Shown piece after piece: positions 1 through 10,275 of a stretch of DNA of 45,078 bases (positions within the stretch are counted from its first letter, which is position 1; each line of letters opens with the position of its first letter). This DNA is from an uncultured Bacilli bacterium (GTDB taxonomy: Bacteria; Bacillota_I; Bacilli_A; RF39; UBA660), in assembly GCA_947628095.1 (NCBI GenBank), contig CANQYO010000004.1:1-45078 (forward strand). The letters are read 5' to 3'. Below the pieces are notes generated by a model that was not told where the DNA came from, did not search any database, and worked only from the letters and a program-made list of their open reading frames with translations. The position numbers and the translations under genes are program-made.

Positions 1-156
1 ATGGAAAGAAATAATAATACTTGTAAGTTAATTAAAAGAATTGCTTTTGGCTATAAAAATTTTAATAATTTTAAAGCCAAAATTTTGATAATTACCAATA
101 TTTTTAGAAATTCTAAAAAAGTGATGAATTTTACTTCATCACCCCTTAATGTTTAA
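1..156 (+). mobile_element. C-terminal end of an ISL3-family-like transposase, truncated by the window start
   Basis: Frame 1 reads MERNNNTCKLIKRIAFGYKNFNNFKAKILIITNIFRNSKKVMNFTSSPLNV*; the 'IKRxAFGYxNFxxFKxxI' tail is typical of ISL3 transposases. Stop TAA at 154-156. Confidence 0.7.
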
Positions 157-197
157 GAACCAAATTAAAAACGAGTTTTTGAATTAATAAAATTAAT

Positions 198-1751
198 TTA
201 TCTTGCTTCTTCTTGAGCCCTTACTTCTCTTATAACTGTTACTTTAATAGTGCCAGGGTATTGCATTTCTTTTTCAATTTTTTCTTTTACTTCTCTTGCA
301 ATTTTATAACTTTCTAAATCGCCTACTTCTTCTGGTTTTACAATTACACGAAGTTCACGACCAGCTTGAACAGCAAATGTTTTATCAATTCCCTCAATTC
401 CATCTGTTACTTTTTCAAGTTGTTCTAGACGTTTTAAGTAATTTTCAAGAGAATCATTTCTAGCTCCTGGACGAGATGCTGATAAAGAATCACAGATTGC
501 AACGATAGTTGATATAACACTTGTTGGAGCAGTATCTCCATGATGAGAAGCAATAGCATTAATAACTTCTTCTGGTTCATGATATTTTTTAGCAATATCA
601 ACACCTATTTCAACATGGCTTCCTTCTATTTCATGGTCAATTGCTTTTCCAATATCATGTAAAAGTCCAGCACGTTTTGCCATCATTACATTTTCTCCAA
701 GTTCTCCAGCCAATATTCCAGATAATTCTGATACTTCAATTGAATGTGTTAAAGCATTTTGACCATAACTAGTTCTAAAATGTAACTTACCAATAATAGC
801 TATCAATTTAGGGTCAACTTTCGTTATTCCTAATCTAATTAAAGCATTATTTCCATATTCAATTATTTTTTCATTCATTTCTTTGCTAGTTTTATCATAC
901 AATTCTTCAATTCTTGTAGGGTAAATTCGACCATCTTTAATCAAAGTTTCAAGCGTAATTCTTGCTATTTCTCTTCTTAAAGGGTCAAAGCTTGATAAAA
1001 CAACCGCTTCTGGGGTATCATCAATTATTAAATCAACACCGGTGATTGCTTCAATCGTTCGAATATTTCGTCCTTCTCTTCCAATAATACGCCCTTTCAT
1101 TTCATCATTTGGCAAGCTAACAACTGTAACTGTTTGCTCTTCAGAAACATCTGAGGCATATCTTTGCATTGCTAAAACTAACATTTCACGAGCTTTTTTA
1201 TCACACTCTAATTTAGTTTCATTTTCACGTTCTTTAATATAATTAGCAATTTCTAAGTCCATAGACTCCTTAACTTTTTCCATTACTAATTTTTTAGCTT
1301 CTTCACGTGAAACTCCAGATAATTCTTGTAAAATCTTAATTTGTTCATTTTTAATATCATCAATTTTTGCTTGACTTTCTAAAATAGCTGCTTGCTTAGA
1401 AGCTAGTTTAGCCTCGCGTTCATCCAAAGCTTCTTCTCTTTTTTGAAACATTAAATCACGTTTATCCATGTTGCTTTCTCTTTGGGTTAAACGATTTTCG
1501 GCTTCTTTTATTTCTTGTTTTTTTTCTTTAATCTCATGTTCAGTGTCCATTTTAAGCCTATGTAATTCTTCTTTGGTTTCTAAAATTGAATCACGTTTAA
1601 TTTTATCGGCTTCTTTTTTTGTAGTTTCTAAAAGTTCTTGACTTTTTTTATTAACAACATTACCTCTTACAGCATTGATAATGATAACAAGTACTGCTCC
1701 TACAACTATTCCAACTAAAGTAAGCAAAACGAGAATAATTATGTTATCCAT
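198..1751 (-). CDS. rny: Ribonuclease Y (N-terminal TM, coiled coil, KH and HD domains)
   Basis: [24 protein letters not shown] start; KH '[45 protein letters not shown]'; HD '[17 protein letters not shown]'. Start placed at internal ATG (1751) rather than the 1802 upstream start. Confidence 0.97.
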   Translation of the reverse strand: MDNIIILVLLTLVGIVVGAVLVIIINAVRGNVVNKKSQELLETTKKEADKIKRDSILETKEELHRLKMDTEHEIKEKKQEIKEAENRLTQRESNMDKRDLMFQKREEALDEREAKLASKQAAILESQAKIDDIKNEQIKILQELSGVSREEAKKLVMEKVKESMDLEIANYIKERENETKLECDKKAREMLVLAMQRYASDVSEEQTVTVVSLPNDEMKGRIIGREGRNIRTIEAITGVDLIIDDTPEAVVLSSFDPLRREIARITLETLIKDGRIYPTRIEELYDKTSKEMNEKIIEYGNNALIRLGITKVDPKLIAIIGKLHFRTSYGQNALTHSIEVSELSGILAGELGENVMMAKRAGLLHDIGKAIDHEIEGSHVEIGVDIAKKYHEPEEVINAIASHHGDTAPTSVISTIVAICDSLSASRPGARNDSLENYLKRLEQLEKVTDGIEGIDKTFAVQAGRELRVIVKPEEVGDLESYKIAREVKEKIEKEMQYPGTIKVTVIREVRAQEEAR

Positions 1752-2110
1752 TTTCCTTCCTTTTCTAGTATTATTTAAAATCACCGTAATACTTCGGCTC
1801 AATACTATGTCTTAAAAAATCTATCTTAATTTATTTAAAATTATATATAAGTAATATAAAACATAACATCTAACTTAATTGTAATTTTTTTTTATTTTAA
1901 TGTCAACCCTTTTGTTTAGTTATTAATTATTAACATAATTTCTTTTTATCTACCAATATAGTTTAAAAGTGTTTAAAGTTTGACATTTATTTGACATTTT
2001 AAAATTAGATTTTCAACATTTAGAAATATATTTACATAAAAAAGCAAATTCAAAATAAATTTAGTGGAAAAATGATAAAAAATATAGTATAATTTACTAT
2101 GGGTGATAAA

Positions 2111-2680
2111 ATGAATTATCCAAATGGCATTAAAAGAAAACAAGAGGAAAAAATTATTACCTATAAAAATCGTGGAATGACTTTAGAAAATGACTTAAAT
2201 ATAACAAATCAATACTATATTGAAAATGATATTGCATACATTTATAAAAAACCTACTCCCATTAAAGTTGTTAAAGCCGAATATAATAATAAAGGTTATA
2301 GAGTTATAAAAGAAGCTTATTATAGTGAGCCATCAACAACTGATTATAATGGTATATATAAAGGTTTTTATATTGATTATGAAGCAAAGGAAACTAAAAA
2401 TAAAACTTATTTTCCAATTGCCAATATTCACAAACATCAAATAACTCATCTAAGACATATTGAAAAAGAAAAAGGTATCTGTTTTTTAATTATTAGATTT
2501 ACAAGTCTTAATAAAACTTTTCTATTAACAGCAAGCAGTTTTTTAAATTATCTTGATATTACAAAGAAAAGTACATTACCACTTAAATTTATTGAAGAAA
2601 ATGGTTTTTTAATAAAAAATAAATTGTTAAAAAGAGTTGACTATTTAGAAATCGTTGATAAGATATGGAGGTTATCATGA
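2111..2680 (+). CDS. recU: Holliday junction resolvase RecU
   Basis: 'STTDYNGIYKGFYIDYEAKETKNKTYFPIANIHKHQITHLRHIEKEKGICFLIIRF' is the RecU core; adjacent to a class A PBP as in B. subtilis recU-ponA. RBS GGGTGAT precedes the ATG at 2111. Confidence 0.93.
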   Translation: MNYPNGIKRKQEEKIITYKNRGMTLENDLNITNQYYIENDIAYIYKKPTPIKVVKAEYNNKGYRVIKEAYYSEPSTTDYNGIYKGFYIDYEAKETKNKTYFPIANIHKHQITHLRHIEKEKGICFLIIRFTSLNKTFLLTASSFLNYLDITKKSTLPLKFIEENGFLIKNKLLKRVDYLEIVDKIWRLS

Positions 2681-5511
2681 AAAATAAAAAAGAAAATGAA
2701 CTTAAGAAAAAGACCAAAAATAATAAAACTAATGTGAATAATAATACAACTCATTTCAAAGAATTAAAATTACGAAAGGGATTATTAATTAGCATTGCTA
2801 TTATTGTTATAATGTCCCTTATTGTTTATTTATTATTTGGAATGGAATTTGCAATTGTAACAGCAGTTGGAATTACTATTATTCTAATTTTTGCTAGATT
2901 ACTTGATAGTAAACGAAGTAAAAAAAAGCAAAGGAAAATTGCAAAAGTATTTTTAATAATTTTTCTTACAATTGCAATCATTGGTATGTTAGGAATTGGA
3001 GCCTTTTTAGTTTATGTTGTTGTAACAGCTCCTAAATTTAATCCCGAGCAATTAAAGGAAAAGCCATCAACTATTCTTTTGGATAGTGAAGGAAAAGAAT
3101 TTGCTAAACTTGGTAGTCAATTAAGAGAAAATATTGAATTTGAAGATTTACCTGAAGTATTTGTTGATGCTTTAATTGCAACAGAAGATTCAAGATTTTT
3201 CCAACATAATGGACTTGACCTTGCTAGATTCTCAAAAGCTGCTATTGGACAATTACTTGGTAAAGACGATGCTGGTGGTGGTTCTACTTTATCAATGCAA
3301 GTTATTAAAATAAATTTCACTGACGATGTTGCAACAGGAATCAAAGGTTTAATTCGTAAATTTACTGATATTTATCTTGCTGTTTTTAAACTTGAAAAAA
3401 ATTATACTAAAGAGCAAATAATTGAGTTTTATATCAATAATAATAACTTAGGTGGAGCTTGGGGTGTTGAAGCAGCTTCTAAATATTATTTTAATAAATC
3501 TGCTTCCGAATTAAATTTAGCTGAAGCTTCTCTACTTGCCGGTATGTATAAAGCTCCAGAATATTATAACCCATACAAAAGTCCTGAAAATGCTGCAGCT
3601 AGACGTAAAACTGTTTTAAATTTAATGGTTCGTCATGGTTACATTACAAGAGAAGAAGCTGATTTAGCTGATAGTATTCCTGTTGAATCATTGTTAACCC
3701 AAACAAATTCTAATCAAAATGCATATCAAGGTTATATAGATACTCTATGTGAAGAAATTCAAGAAAAATATGGTTTAAATCCACGTACTACTTCAATGAT
3801 TGTTTACACTAACATGAATCGTCAAAAACAAGATGCTTTAAATGATGTTGCTAATGGTAAAACATATACTTGGATTAATGAATATGTTCAGACTGGAATT
3901 GTTGTTGTAGATTCAGCAACTGGTAAAGTTGAAGCTTTAATTCCTGGTCGTAATCTTCCTAATATAATAGATGGTTATAACTACGCAACTGATATTAATG
4001 CTCAAATTGGTTCAACTGCAAAACCTCTATTCGATTATGGTCCTGGTATTGAATATAATAACTGGTCTACTTATACATTATTTGATGATAGTCCTACAAC
4101 TTATGCAAGTGGACAACCAATAAGAAACTATGATAGTAGCTATAAAGGTCTTATAACTTTAAGATATGCTCTATCAGATTCACGAAATGTTCCAGCTTTA
4201 AAAGCTTTTAGACAAGTTGATAAAAAGAAAATAATTGAACTTGTAACAAGTGTTGGTATAACTCCTGAAATAAGTGGTAATACACTTCATGAAGCACATG
4301 CAATTGGTTCATTTAATGGTTCTAACCCTATTGAAATGGCTGGAGCTTATCAAATATTCTCAAATGGTGGAAAATATACTAAACCTTATCTAGCATCAAA
4401 GATTGTTCTTCGTTTATCTGGTGAAGAAATTAATGCTGATGTTGAAACTAAGCAAGTAATAAGTGATTCTACTTCTTACATGATAGCTGACGTTTTAAAA
4501 GGTGTTGTTACTAATAGAATGCGTAATTTCAAATATCATATAACTGATAATTTCTCAGTAAAAACTGGTACAACAAACTATCCAAGTAATACTTGGGACA
4601 CATATAAAGGTCTTGCCTGGGATGCTATTCCTTCCGTTTGGATTATAGGCTTTACAACTAAAACTGTTGTTTCCATTTGGTATGGTTATGAAAAACTTGA
4701 CCCAGAACATTTAGATAGAGTCCTACATTGGAATCCAGCAATTCAACAAAGAGAAAATTTATTTAATGCAGTTGCTAATGCGGTATTTAATCATGATGGA
4801 AGTGATTTTGAAATGCCAAGTAGTGTTGTAAAAGTTGGTGTTGAAGCTGGTACTAATCCACCAAAACTTCCAAGTGCTAATACTCCAAGTAATAAAATTG
4901 TCTACGAATTATTTAAAAAAGGTACTGAGCCTACAGAAGTATCAACTAATTATTCTCAATTAGATGCTCCTACTAATTTCAGTATTAATTATAACAATAA
5001 TAAAGTTACTCTAACTTGGAATAAAGTTAAAGATGCAGGTTATTTAGCTGATGGAACTTTAGGTTACTATATTTACTTTAATGATAAACAAATTGCCTTT
5101 ACAACTGATACAAGCTATGTAATTGATAATTTATCTTCTTATCTCGGAACATACTCGATTAGAACTGGTTATAAAGATACAACTAATAGTATGTCAAAGG
5201 CTGTTAGTAAAACTTTAGGTGATACTGCTTCATATAAACTAAGTATAAAAAATAGTAATACAACATATATTAACGTTGGTGAAGGAATTGATAAAACTTT
5301 ATATGATGGCAGCTTAGTACAATTAACTGAAAATGGTAAAGCTATTAGTAATGTTAAATCGTATTTAAAAATTGTTATTACTAACTCAAGTGGGGAAGTT
5401 GTTAGTTCAATAAATAGTAATGCTGCTGAAACTTACACCGTTACTTATACAGTTGATTATAATGGTTACAGTGATTCAGTAAGTAATAGAATTACAATTA
5501 GAGAAAGTTAA
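2677..5511 (+). CDS. ponA: Class A penicillin-binding protein 1A (transglycosylase/transpeptidase) with C-terminal FN3-like region
   Basis: GT51 motifs 'ATEDSRFFQHNGLD', 'GGSTLSMQVIK'; TP motifs 'STAKP', 'SRN', 'KTGT'; start overlaps recU stop, RBS ATGGAGG. Confidence 0.95.
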   Translation: MKNKKENELKKKTKNNKTNVNNNTTHFKELKLRKGLLISIAIIVIMSLIVYLLFGMEFAIVTAVGITIILIFARLLDSKRSKKKQRKIAKVFLIIFLTIAIIGMLGIGAFLVYVVVTAPKFNPEQLKEKPSTILLDSEGKEFAKLGSQLRENIEFEDLPEVFVDALIATEDSRFFQHNGLDLARFSKAAIGQLLGKDDAGGGSTLSMQVIKINFTDDVATGIKGLIRKFTDIYLAVFKLEKNYTKEQIIEFYINNNNLGGAWGVEAASKYYFNKSASELNLAEASLLAGMYKAPEYYNPYKSPENAAARRKTVLNLMVRHGYITREEADLADSIPVESLLTQTNSNQNAYQGYIDTLCEEIQEKYGLNPRTTSMIVYTNMNRQKQDALNDVANGKTYTWINEYVQTGIVVVDSATGKVEALIPGRNLPNIIDGYNYATDINAQIGSTAKPLFDYGPGIEYNNWSTYTLFDDSPTTYASGQPIRNYDSSYKGLITLRYALSDSRNVPALKAFRQVDKKKIIELVTSVGITPEISGNTLHEAHAIGSFNGSNPIEMAGAYQIFSNGGKYTKPYLASKIVLRLSGEEINADVETKQVISDSTSYMIADVLKGVVTNRMRNFKYHITDNFSVKTGTTNYPSNTWDTYKGLAWDAIPSVWIIGFTTKTVVSIWYGYEKLDPEHLDRVLHWNPAIQQRENLFNAVANAVFNHDGSDFEMPSSVVKVGVEAGTNPPKLPSANTPSNKIVYELFKKGTEPTEVSTNYSQLDAPTNFSINYNNNKVTLTWNKVKDAGYLADGTLGYYIYFNDKQIAFTTDTSYVIDNLSSYLGTYSIRTGYKDTTNSMSKAVSKTLGDTASYKLSIKNSNTTYINVGEGIDKTLYDGSLVQLTENGKAISNVKSYLKIVITNSSGEVVSSINSNAAETYTVTYTVDYNGYSDSVSNRITIRES

Positions 5512-5535
5512 AACAGTAATAATAAAAATTAAAAC

Positions 5536-5580
5536 AAATAAAAAGAAAGTTTAAATAATAAATTAAGCTTTCTTTTTTAT
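5536..5580. terminator. Bidirectional intrinsic terminator between ponA and rbgA
   Basis: AAAGAAAGTTTAA...TTAAGCTTTCTTTTTTATT inverted repeat between convergent genes. Confidence 0.6.
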
Positions 5581-5584
5581 TCAT

Positions 5585-6442
5585 TTAATCAAATGTTATA
5601 TTTTTAATTCTTCCTTCTTTTAAATCATTTATGATAATAGTATAAACTTTATTATAATCAATTATGCCACCCTTTTTTAAAGAATTAGTATTGTTAGCAA
5701 TTTGTTTGAAAATATCTTCTAAATTAAATTCTTCTGTATTTAATTTATATCTTTCTTTTAAAATATTATTATAGTTTTTATATAAATAAGTTATTATATA
5801 ACTAGCCACTTCTTCTTTATCAAGAATATCTTCATTAATTGAGGTTAAACTAGCTAAATTTAGTCCCACTTCTCTAGATTCAATTTTAGGATATAAAATT
5901 CCTGGAGTATCCATAAGTTCAATAGTATTATCAACTCGAATCCAACTTATTCCTTTAGTAACTCCTGCTCTATTTCCAGTCTTCAAAGCATTTTTTTTGC
6001 TTATTCTATTGATTAATGTACTTTTTCCAACATTTGGTGCTCCAATTACCATTGCTCTAAATAAACGTGGTTTCAAGCCTTTTTTCTTTCTTGTATCATT
6101 TATATCTTTTAATATTTCATTTGTTAAATCTATTAAACAACTAATATCATTTTGTTTACCATTTTTTAAGTCATATACTAAAACTGGAAATTGTTTTTTA
6201 TATTCTTCTATATATTTGTCAGTTTTTTTCTTATCACATAAATCATATTTAGTAATAATTACTATTCTTTTTTTGTCTTTTATTAAATTATCAATATCTA
6301 TTATTTTAGAAGAAATTGGCATTCTTGCATCAATTACTTCATAAATAATATCAATCAAAGATAACTTTTCACTTATTTCTCTTTTAGTCTTTTGCATATG
6401 ACCTGGAAACCAGTTAATGTTTGTTTTATTTTCATTATTCAT
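5585..6442 (-). CDS. rbgA: Ribosome biogenesis GTPase RbgA/YlqF (circularly permuted GTPase)
   Basis: 'INWFPGHMQKTKREI', 'DARMPISS', 'TKYDL', 'GAPNVGKSTLINR', 'DTPGILYPK'. Start at second ATG (6442), preceded by GGTGAT. Confidence 0.95.
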   Translation of the reverse strand: MNNENKTNINWFPGHMQKTKREISEKLSLIDIIYEVIDARMPISSKIIDIDNLIKDKKRIVIITKYDLCDKKKTDKYIEEYKKQFPVLVYDLKNGKQNDISCLIDLTNEILKDINDTRKKKGLKPRLFRAMVIGAPNVGKSTLINRISKKNALKTGNRAGVTKGISWIRVDNTIELMDTPGILYPKIESREVGLNLASLTSINEDILDKEEVASYIITYLYKNYNNILKERYKLNTEEFNLEDIFKQIANNTNSLKKGGIIDYNKVYTIIINDLKEGRIKNITFD

Positions 6443-7481
6443 TTTTATCACCACTATCTTTACTTTCTTTTAGATATTTATTGTAAAATTCATCCATCGA
6501 AGATATATATTTTTGATCTTGAATTACTCTATATTTCTCATATTCACTCTCAGCTTTATCTACTGCTTCTTTATGAGTGATTTTACCAGAATGTGTCAAA
6601 ATATTTTTTTCTCTAAATTTTAATAATTTATCCGTTGTGTTTATCCAATCCTTCATATTCATCACTTTATGTTCATAAGCCATATCTTCAGCATAATCCA
6701 AAAATGCTATCGTCAAACGATTTAATTTATTTAATTCATCTTCGTTTAAATAGTTTTTAGCTATAGAAACATCGTATTTATATATTAAACCATCAGGACT
6801 ATTTTTCCAATTCGTAAGTCCCATATTTTCCATATTAGCATTCGCTCTTGTATAGATTAATTCAGCAGCAGTATGTCCCGTTATCGCATAATGCAATTTG
6901 TTTTGTACGACTTTAAAAAATGTATAGGCTTCCTCTGTCTTAGGATTATAATCAGATGCTGTTGCAATGAATAAATCAGTAATTTTTTGATAAGACATTC
7001 TTTCACTTACTCTAATAGTTTTAATTCTTTCTAATAATTCATCAAAGTATTGCACACTAAATTTATTTCCACTTATAAATCTTTCATCATTTAAAGCAAA
7101 CCCTTTTATCATATATTCTTTTAGTATTTTAGTTGCCCAAATTCTAAATTCAGTTGCTTTTTTAGAATTAACTCGATAACCTACTGCAATTATAGCATCA
7201 AGATTATAAATCTTAACTTCATTTGTTTGTGTTTTTTCTTTAATTGCTCCGTGTTGAGTGGTATTTTCCATTTTGGAAACAACCATACTTTCATTTAATT
7301 CTTCTTCATCAAATATATTTCTCAAATGTTTTGAAATTGCTGGTACGCCAACATCAAAAACTTTAGACATTCCTTTTTGAGTAAGCCATAGAGTTTCATC
7401 TTTATAAATTGCATCAACAACTATATTGCCATTTTTATCTTTATAGATTAATAAATTATTTTGTTCTTCTAATTTGTTCAT
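6435..7481 (-). CDS. rhuM: RhuM family (virulence-associated) protein
   Basis: 'LLIYKDKNGNIVVDAIYKDETLWLTQKGMSKVFDV', 'YNLDAIIAVGYRVNSKKATEFRIWATKILKEYMIKGFALNDERF'. RBS GGAGAT before the ATG at 7481; 3' end overlaps rbgA start. Confidence 0.9.
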   Translation of the reverse strand: MNKLEEQNNLLIYKDKNGNIVVDAIYKDETLWLTQKGMSKVFDVGVPAISKHLRNIFDEEELNESMVVSKMENTTQHGAIKEKTQTNEVKIYNLDAIIAVGYRVNSKKATEFRIWATKILKEYMIKGFALNDERFISGNKFSVQYFDELLERIKTIRVSERMSYQKITDLFIATASDYNPKTEEAYTFFKVVQNKLHYAITGHTAAELIYTRANANMENMGLTNWKNSPDGLIYKYDVSIAKNYLNEDELNKLNRLTIAFLDYAEDMAYEHKVMNMKDWINTTDKLLKFREKNILTHSGKITHKEAVDKAESEYEKYRVIQDQKYISSMDEFYNKYLKESKDSGDKNE

Positions 7482-7681
7482 TTTTTTATCTCCTTTGAAT
7501 ATGTTCTTAAATGTCGTAATCACCTTTATAATTCTCATTATAAATAATAACCAAATTGCTATAATCTCGCTAATTTTCCATATTTTTAAACCATTTTGAT
7601 AAAAATTTGAAAGATAAAAAGCAAATGTTCTCCTTTATTTATAAAAGTCTAAAAGTGTTCTTAATTAAATCGTAATCAACC

Positions 7682-7815
7682 AGTTGCCATATTCTAAAAT
7701 GTATTGTTTTTTTAGAATTAACTCAATAACCAACTGCAATTATAGCATCAACAACTATATTACCATCTTTATTTTTATATATTAATAAATTGTTTTGCTC
7801 TTCTAATTTTTTCAT
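7682..7815 (-). pseudogene. Internally deleted relic of a second rhuM copy
   Basis: 7682-7747 matches rhuM 7130-7201 and 7743-7815 matches rhuM 7411-7481; junction at shared GCATCAA. Confidence 0.85.
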
Positions 7816-8035
7816 TATTTCATCTCCAATATATAAATTCTCCTAAATATTAATTATCTAAAAAATATTATCACGAATGTTTTAGAAAATTCTACTCATA
7901 TATAAACACTCTATAAATTTATATAACGCAATTGGTCTTTTTCATTTATGAATAATTACATTATCAACATAATAATTATATCATAGAAAATAAAATTAAC
8001 CCCAAAACATACATTAATTTATTAAAAAAAGAAAA

Positions 8036-8066
8036 AAAGTTTAATCTTTTAAAAAAATTAAACTTT
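8036..8066 (-). terminator. Intrinsic terminator at the end of the SipW locus
   Basis: AAAGTTTAAT-CTTTTAAAAAA-ATTAAACTTT, 10-bp stem overlapping the stop of the 8058 CDS. Confidence 0.6.
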
Positions 8067-9062
8067 CAAAGTAAATATATATGCATAATTATCTATAATA
8101 ACATAAAAATTACCTTCTCTATTCTTAATTGCTTCATAAAAAATAATATGTGAATCATGACCATATGCAAGGTCAACTAAATTATCAAAGCTTGAAACAT
8201 TTAAAACTTTAGAACTATCAAAAATTGGCATATTCAATACTTCAATAATGATATCTTGATATTCTCTCAAAAGATTCTTTTTCTTTTTTTCATAAAGACT
8301 TACATAACTTCTTTTCCTATTTAAAAATATAAGAGAAAGTGATACTACAATTAAAAACGTTCCTAGTAAAAAGTTTAAATAACTAAATTCAGAATATAAA
8401 AATTCAAATTCTTTATTATTATTTTTTAGATAATTTTCACTTGCTGAAGTTATATTTTCACCTAAGACAATATCTAACTCAAGGTAATCATATATATTTT
8501 CTTTACCAATATTATACGTAATATTGAATTTAACTTTAAGAAGACAATCACTATTTATATCATATGTTTCTTTAAATTCTTGAACTAAATCATTATAATA
8601 AAGAAAATCAATATCAACTTTTTCTTCTAAATATAACTTTTTATTTTTTATAATTCCCTTCTTATCATTTTTTAAAATAAATTTCCTTGCCCAAATTTCT
8701 TTTTCTACTGTATCTTCAACATTAGCACTAATAGTTGCCTCAATATTATACTTATATTCTAACTCAAAATTATTGTCTTTTATGAAATCATATTTAAAGA
8801 TAATTTTATAATAATCAACTAAGCTTGAAATGTAATGCTTTTCTTTAGTTAAAGTTCTCTCACTATAAAAAGGATTATTTTTTATAGTTACAGAATAATC
8901 AATATTTTTATTAACTTGATAATCATATGATATATTATCAGAATCTTTATTTATAAAACTCAAGATAATAAAAATTAAACCCAATACAAAAATTAAAATA
9001 GCTATCAAAAAAATAAAGTACTCATGTCTTCTTAAATCTGAATTTTTTTTATTTTTTTTCAA
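8058..9062 (-). CDS. Membrane protein, DUF5305-like, in the SipW operon
   Basis: N-terminal TM, extracellular beta-rich domain, second TM (FLLGTFLIVVSLSLIFL), short cytoplasmic tail; directly downstream of sipW. Confidence 0.55.
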   Translation of the reverse strand: MKKNKKNSDLRRHEYFIFLIAILIFVLGLIFIILSFINKDSDNISYDYQVNKNIDYSVTIKNNPFYSERTLTKEKHYISSLVDYYKIIFKYDFIKDNNFELEYKYNIEATISANVEDTVEKEIWARKFILKNDKKGIIKNKKLYLEEKVDIDFLYYNDLVQEFKETYDINSDCLLKVKFNITYNIGKENIYDYLELDIVLGENITSASENYLKNNNKEFEFLYSEFSYLNFLLGTFLIVVSLSLIFLNRKRSYVSLYEKKKKNLLREYQDIIIEVLNMPIFDSSKVLNVSSFDNLVDLAYGHDSHIIFYEAIKNREGNFYVIIDNYAYIFTLKV

Positions 9063-9076
9063 TTAACCATTACTCC

Positions 9077-10240
9077 TTAATTAGTTCCAATCAAAATTTT
9101 ATTAAAATATTCATTCAACCAAACGGTTGGAAAACCTACAAATTTAATATGAAAAACATATACTCCTAAAATATCTTTAATGTTCACTTCCTTTATATCA
9201 TAAGTAATATTATTATCTCCTTTTGTAATATAAACTATTTTATTGTTAGATTTATATCTTTTAACTACTCTATGTGATATATTTTTCCCATCTGATTTAT
9301 AAATAATAATTGTACCAATAGGTATATTGGAAAGTTCTTCTTCACTTAATTTTTTAAAAATAACAACATCACCACGAGACATGGTTGGAACCATACTATT
9401 TGAAAGAATAGCAATTGGTTCATATTTAAATGCACCTAACATAAAACTTATTAAAGCAACACCAAGACTAAGCATAAAAATACTATTTACTTTAAAACAC
9501 ATTTTTTCTTTTTTTCTTTGGAACTTTTTCTGACTTTTAATAAATTTACATTTAAAAAATACATATACAAAACCTATTGTAATTAATTCTATTGAACCTT
9601 GTAAAAACCAATTAATACTAGGAATAATTGGAGTTAAAATAAAAATCAATTTAACAAGTATTCTTAAAATCAATGGTAATATATATACATTGTTTACAAT
9701 TAAATAAATATAGAGAATATTGCCAGCAATTATAGGAAAAACATTAGAACAAATATATTTAAATAACTCTTCATGATTAGAAAGAGAATTATTTAAAACA
9801 TTATAATCTATTTGAATTAAAACAAATATAATTAAAAGTACAATTAAATTTTTTCTATTATTCTTATTTTTAACAATTAAAATATTTCTTAACCATTCAA
9901 TTCCAATTATGGGAACAATCGTGACTATTAAATTCTTTAAAACATCTAAAAAATCATGACTATAAGGACTAATTGTAAACCCAAATTTTAATCCCATATA
10001 ATAATATATAAATATAAATAAAATTAACATTATAACTATATAAAGAAAATTTCTATTATTAAGATTAGTTTTAAAATAACTTATCTTTTTAGACTTTATC
10101 AAATAAAATATTATCAAAAGCCATATCAATGGATTGATTATATTAACAAATAATGTTGCATTATATATATTTAAAACTATTGTTATAAATAAGTAACTAA
10201 TTAAAACAAATAACCATTTTGTTTCTTTAATATTATTCAT
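9077..10240 (-). CDS. sipW: Signal peptidase I, SipW/ER type (Ser-His) with extended multi-TM N-terminus
   Basis: 'ILSNSMVPTMSRGDVVIFKK', 'GTIIIYKSDGKNISHRVVKRY', 'YITKGDNNITYDIKEV'; His replaces the Lys of bacterial SPase I. Confidence 0.9.
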   Translation of the reverse strand: MNNIKETKWLFVLISYLFITIVLNIYNATLFVNIINPLIWLLIIFYLIKSKKISYFKTNLNNRNFLYIVIMLILFIFIYYYMGLKFGFTISPYSHDFLDVLKNLIVTIVPIIGIEWLRNILIVKNKNNRKNLIVLLIIFVLIQIDYNVLNNSLSNHEELFKYICSNVFPIIAGNILYIYLIVNNVYILPLILRILVKLIFILTPIIPSINWFLQGSIELITIGFVYVFFKCKFIKSQKKFQRKKEKMCFKVNSIFMLSLGVALISFMLGAFKYEPIAILSNSMVPTMSRGDVVIFKKLSEEELSNIPIGTIIIYKSDGKNISHRVVKRYKSNNKIVYITKGDNNITYDIKEVNIKDILGVYVFHIKFVGFPTVWLNEYFNKILIGTN

Positions 10241-10275
10241 ATTTGAATTTTTTTCTAGGTAAATAGTACCAAATT

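Noticed and set aside
1042-1242. Antisense ORF in the track (66 aa)
   Set aside because: Lies wholly inside rny with no RBS or family resemblance; shadow ORF. The same applies to tracks at 3117, 5997, 6392, 9327, 10492, 16726, 19636, 20039, 21358, 21679, 34859, 35333, 38288, 42515 and 44666.
1998-2020. Tandem TTTGACATTT motifs as a regulator array
   Set aside because: Only two short AT-rich copies (GTTTGACATTTATTTGACATTTT); could be overlapping -35 elements or chance in AT-rich sequence.
2671-2680. Mycoplasma genetic code (TGA = Trp)
   Set aside because: recU terminates cleanly at TGA overlapping the ponA start; Trp is encoded by TGG in all recognised proteins.
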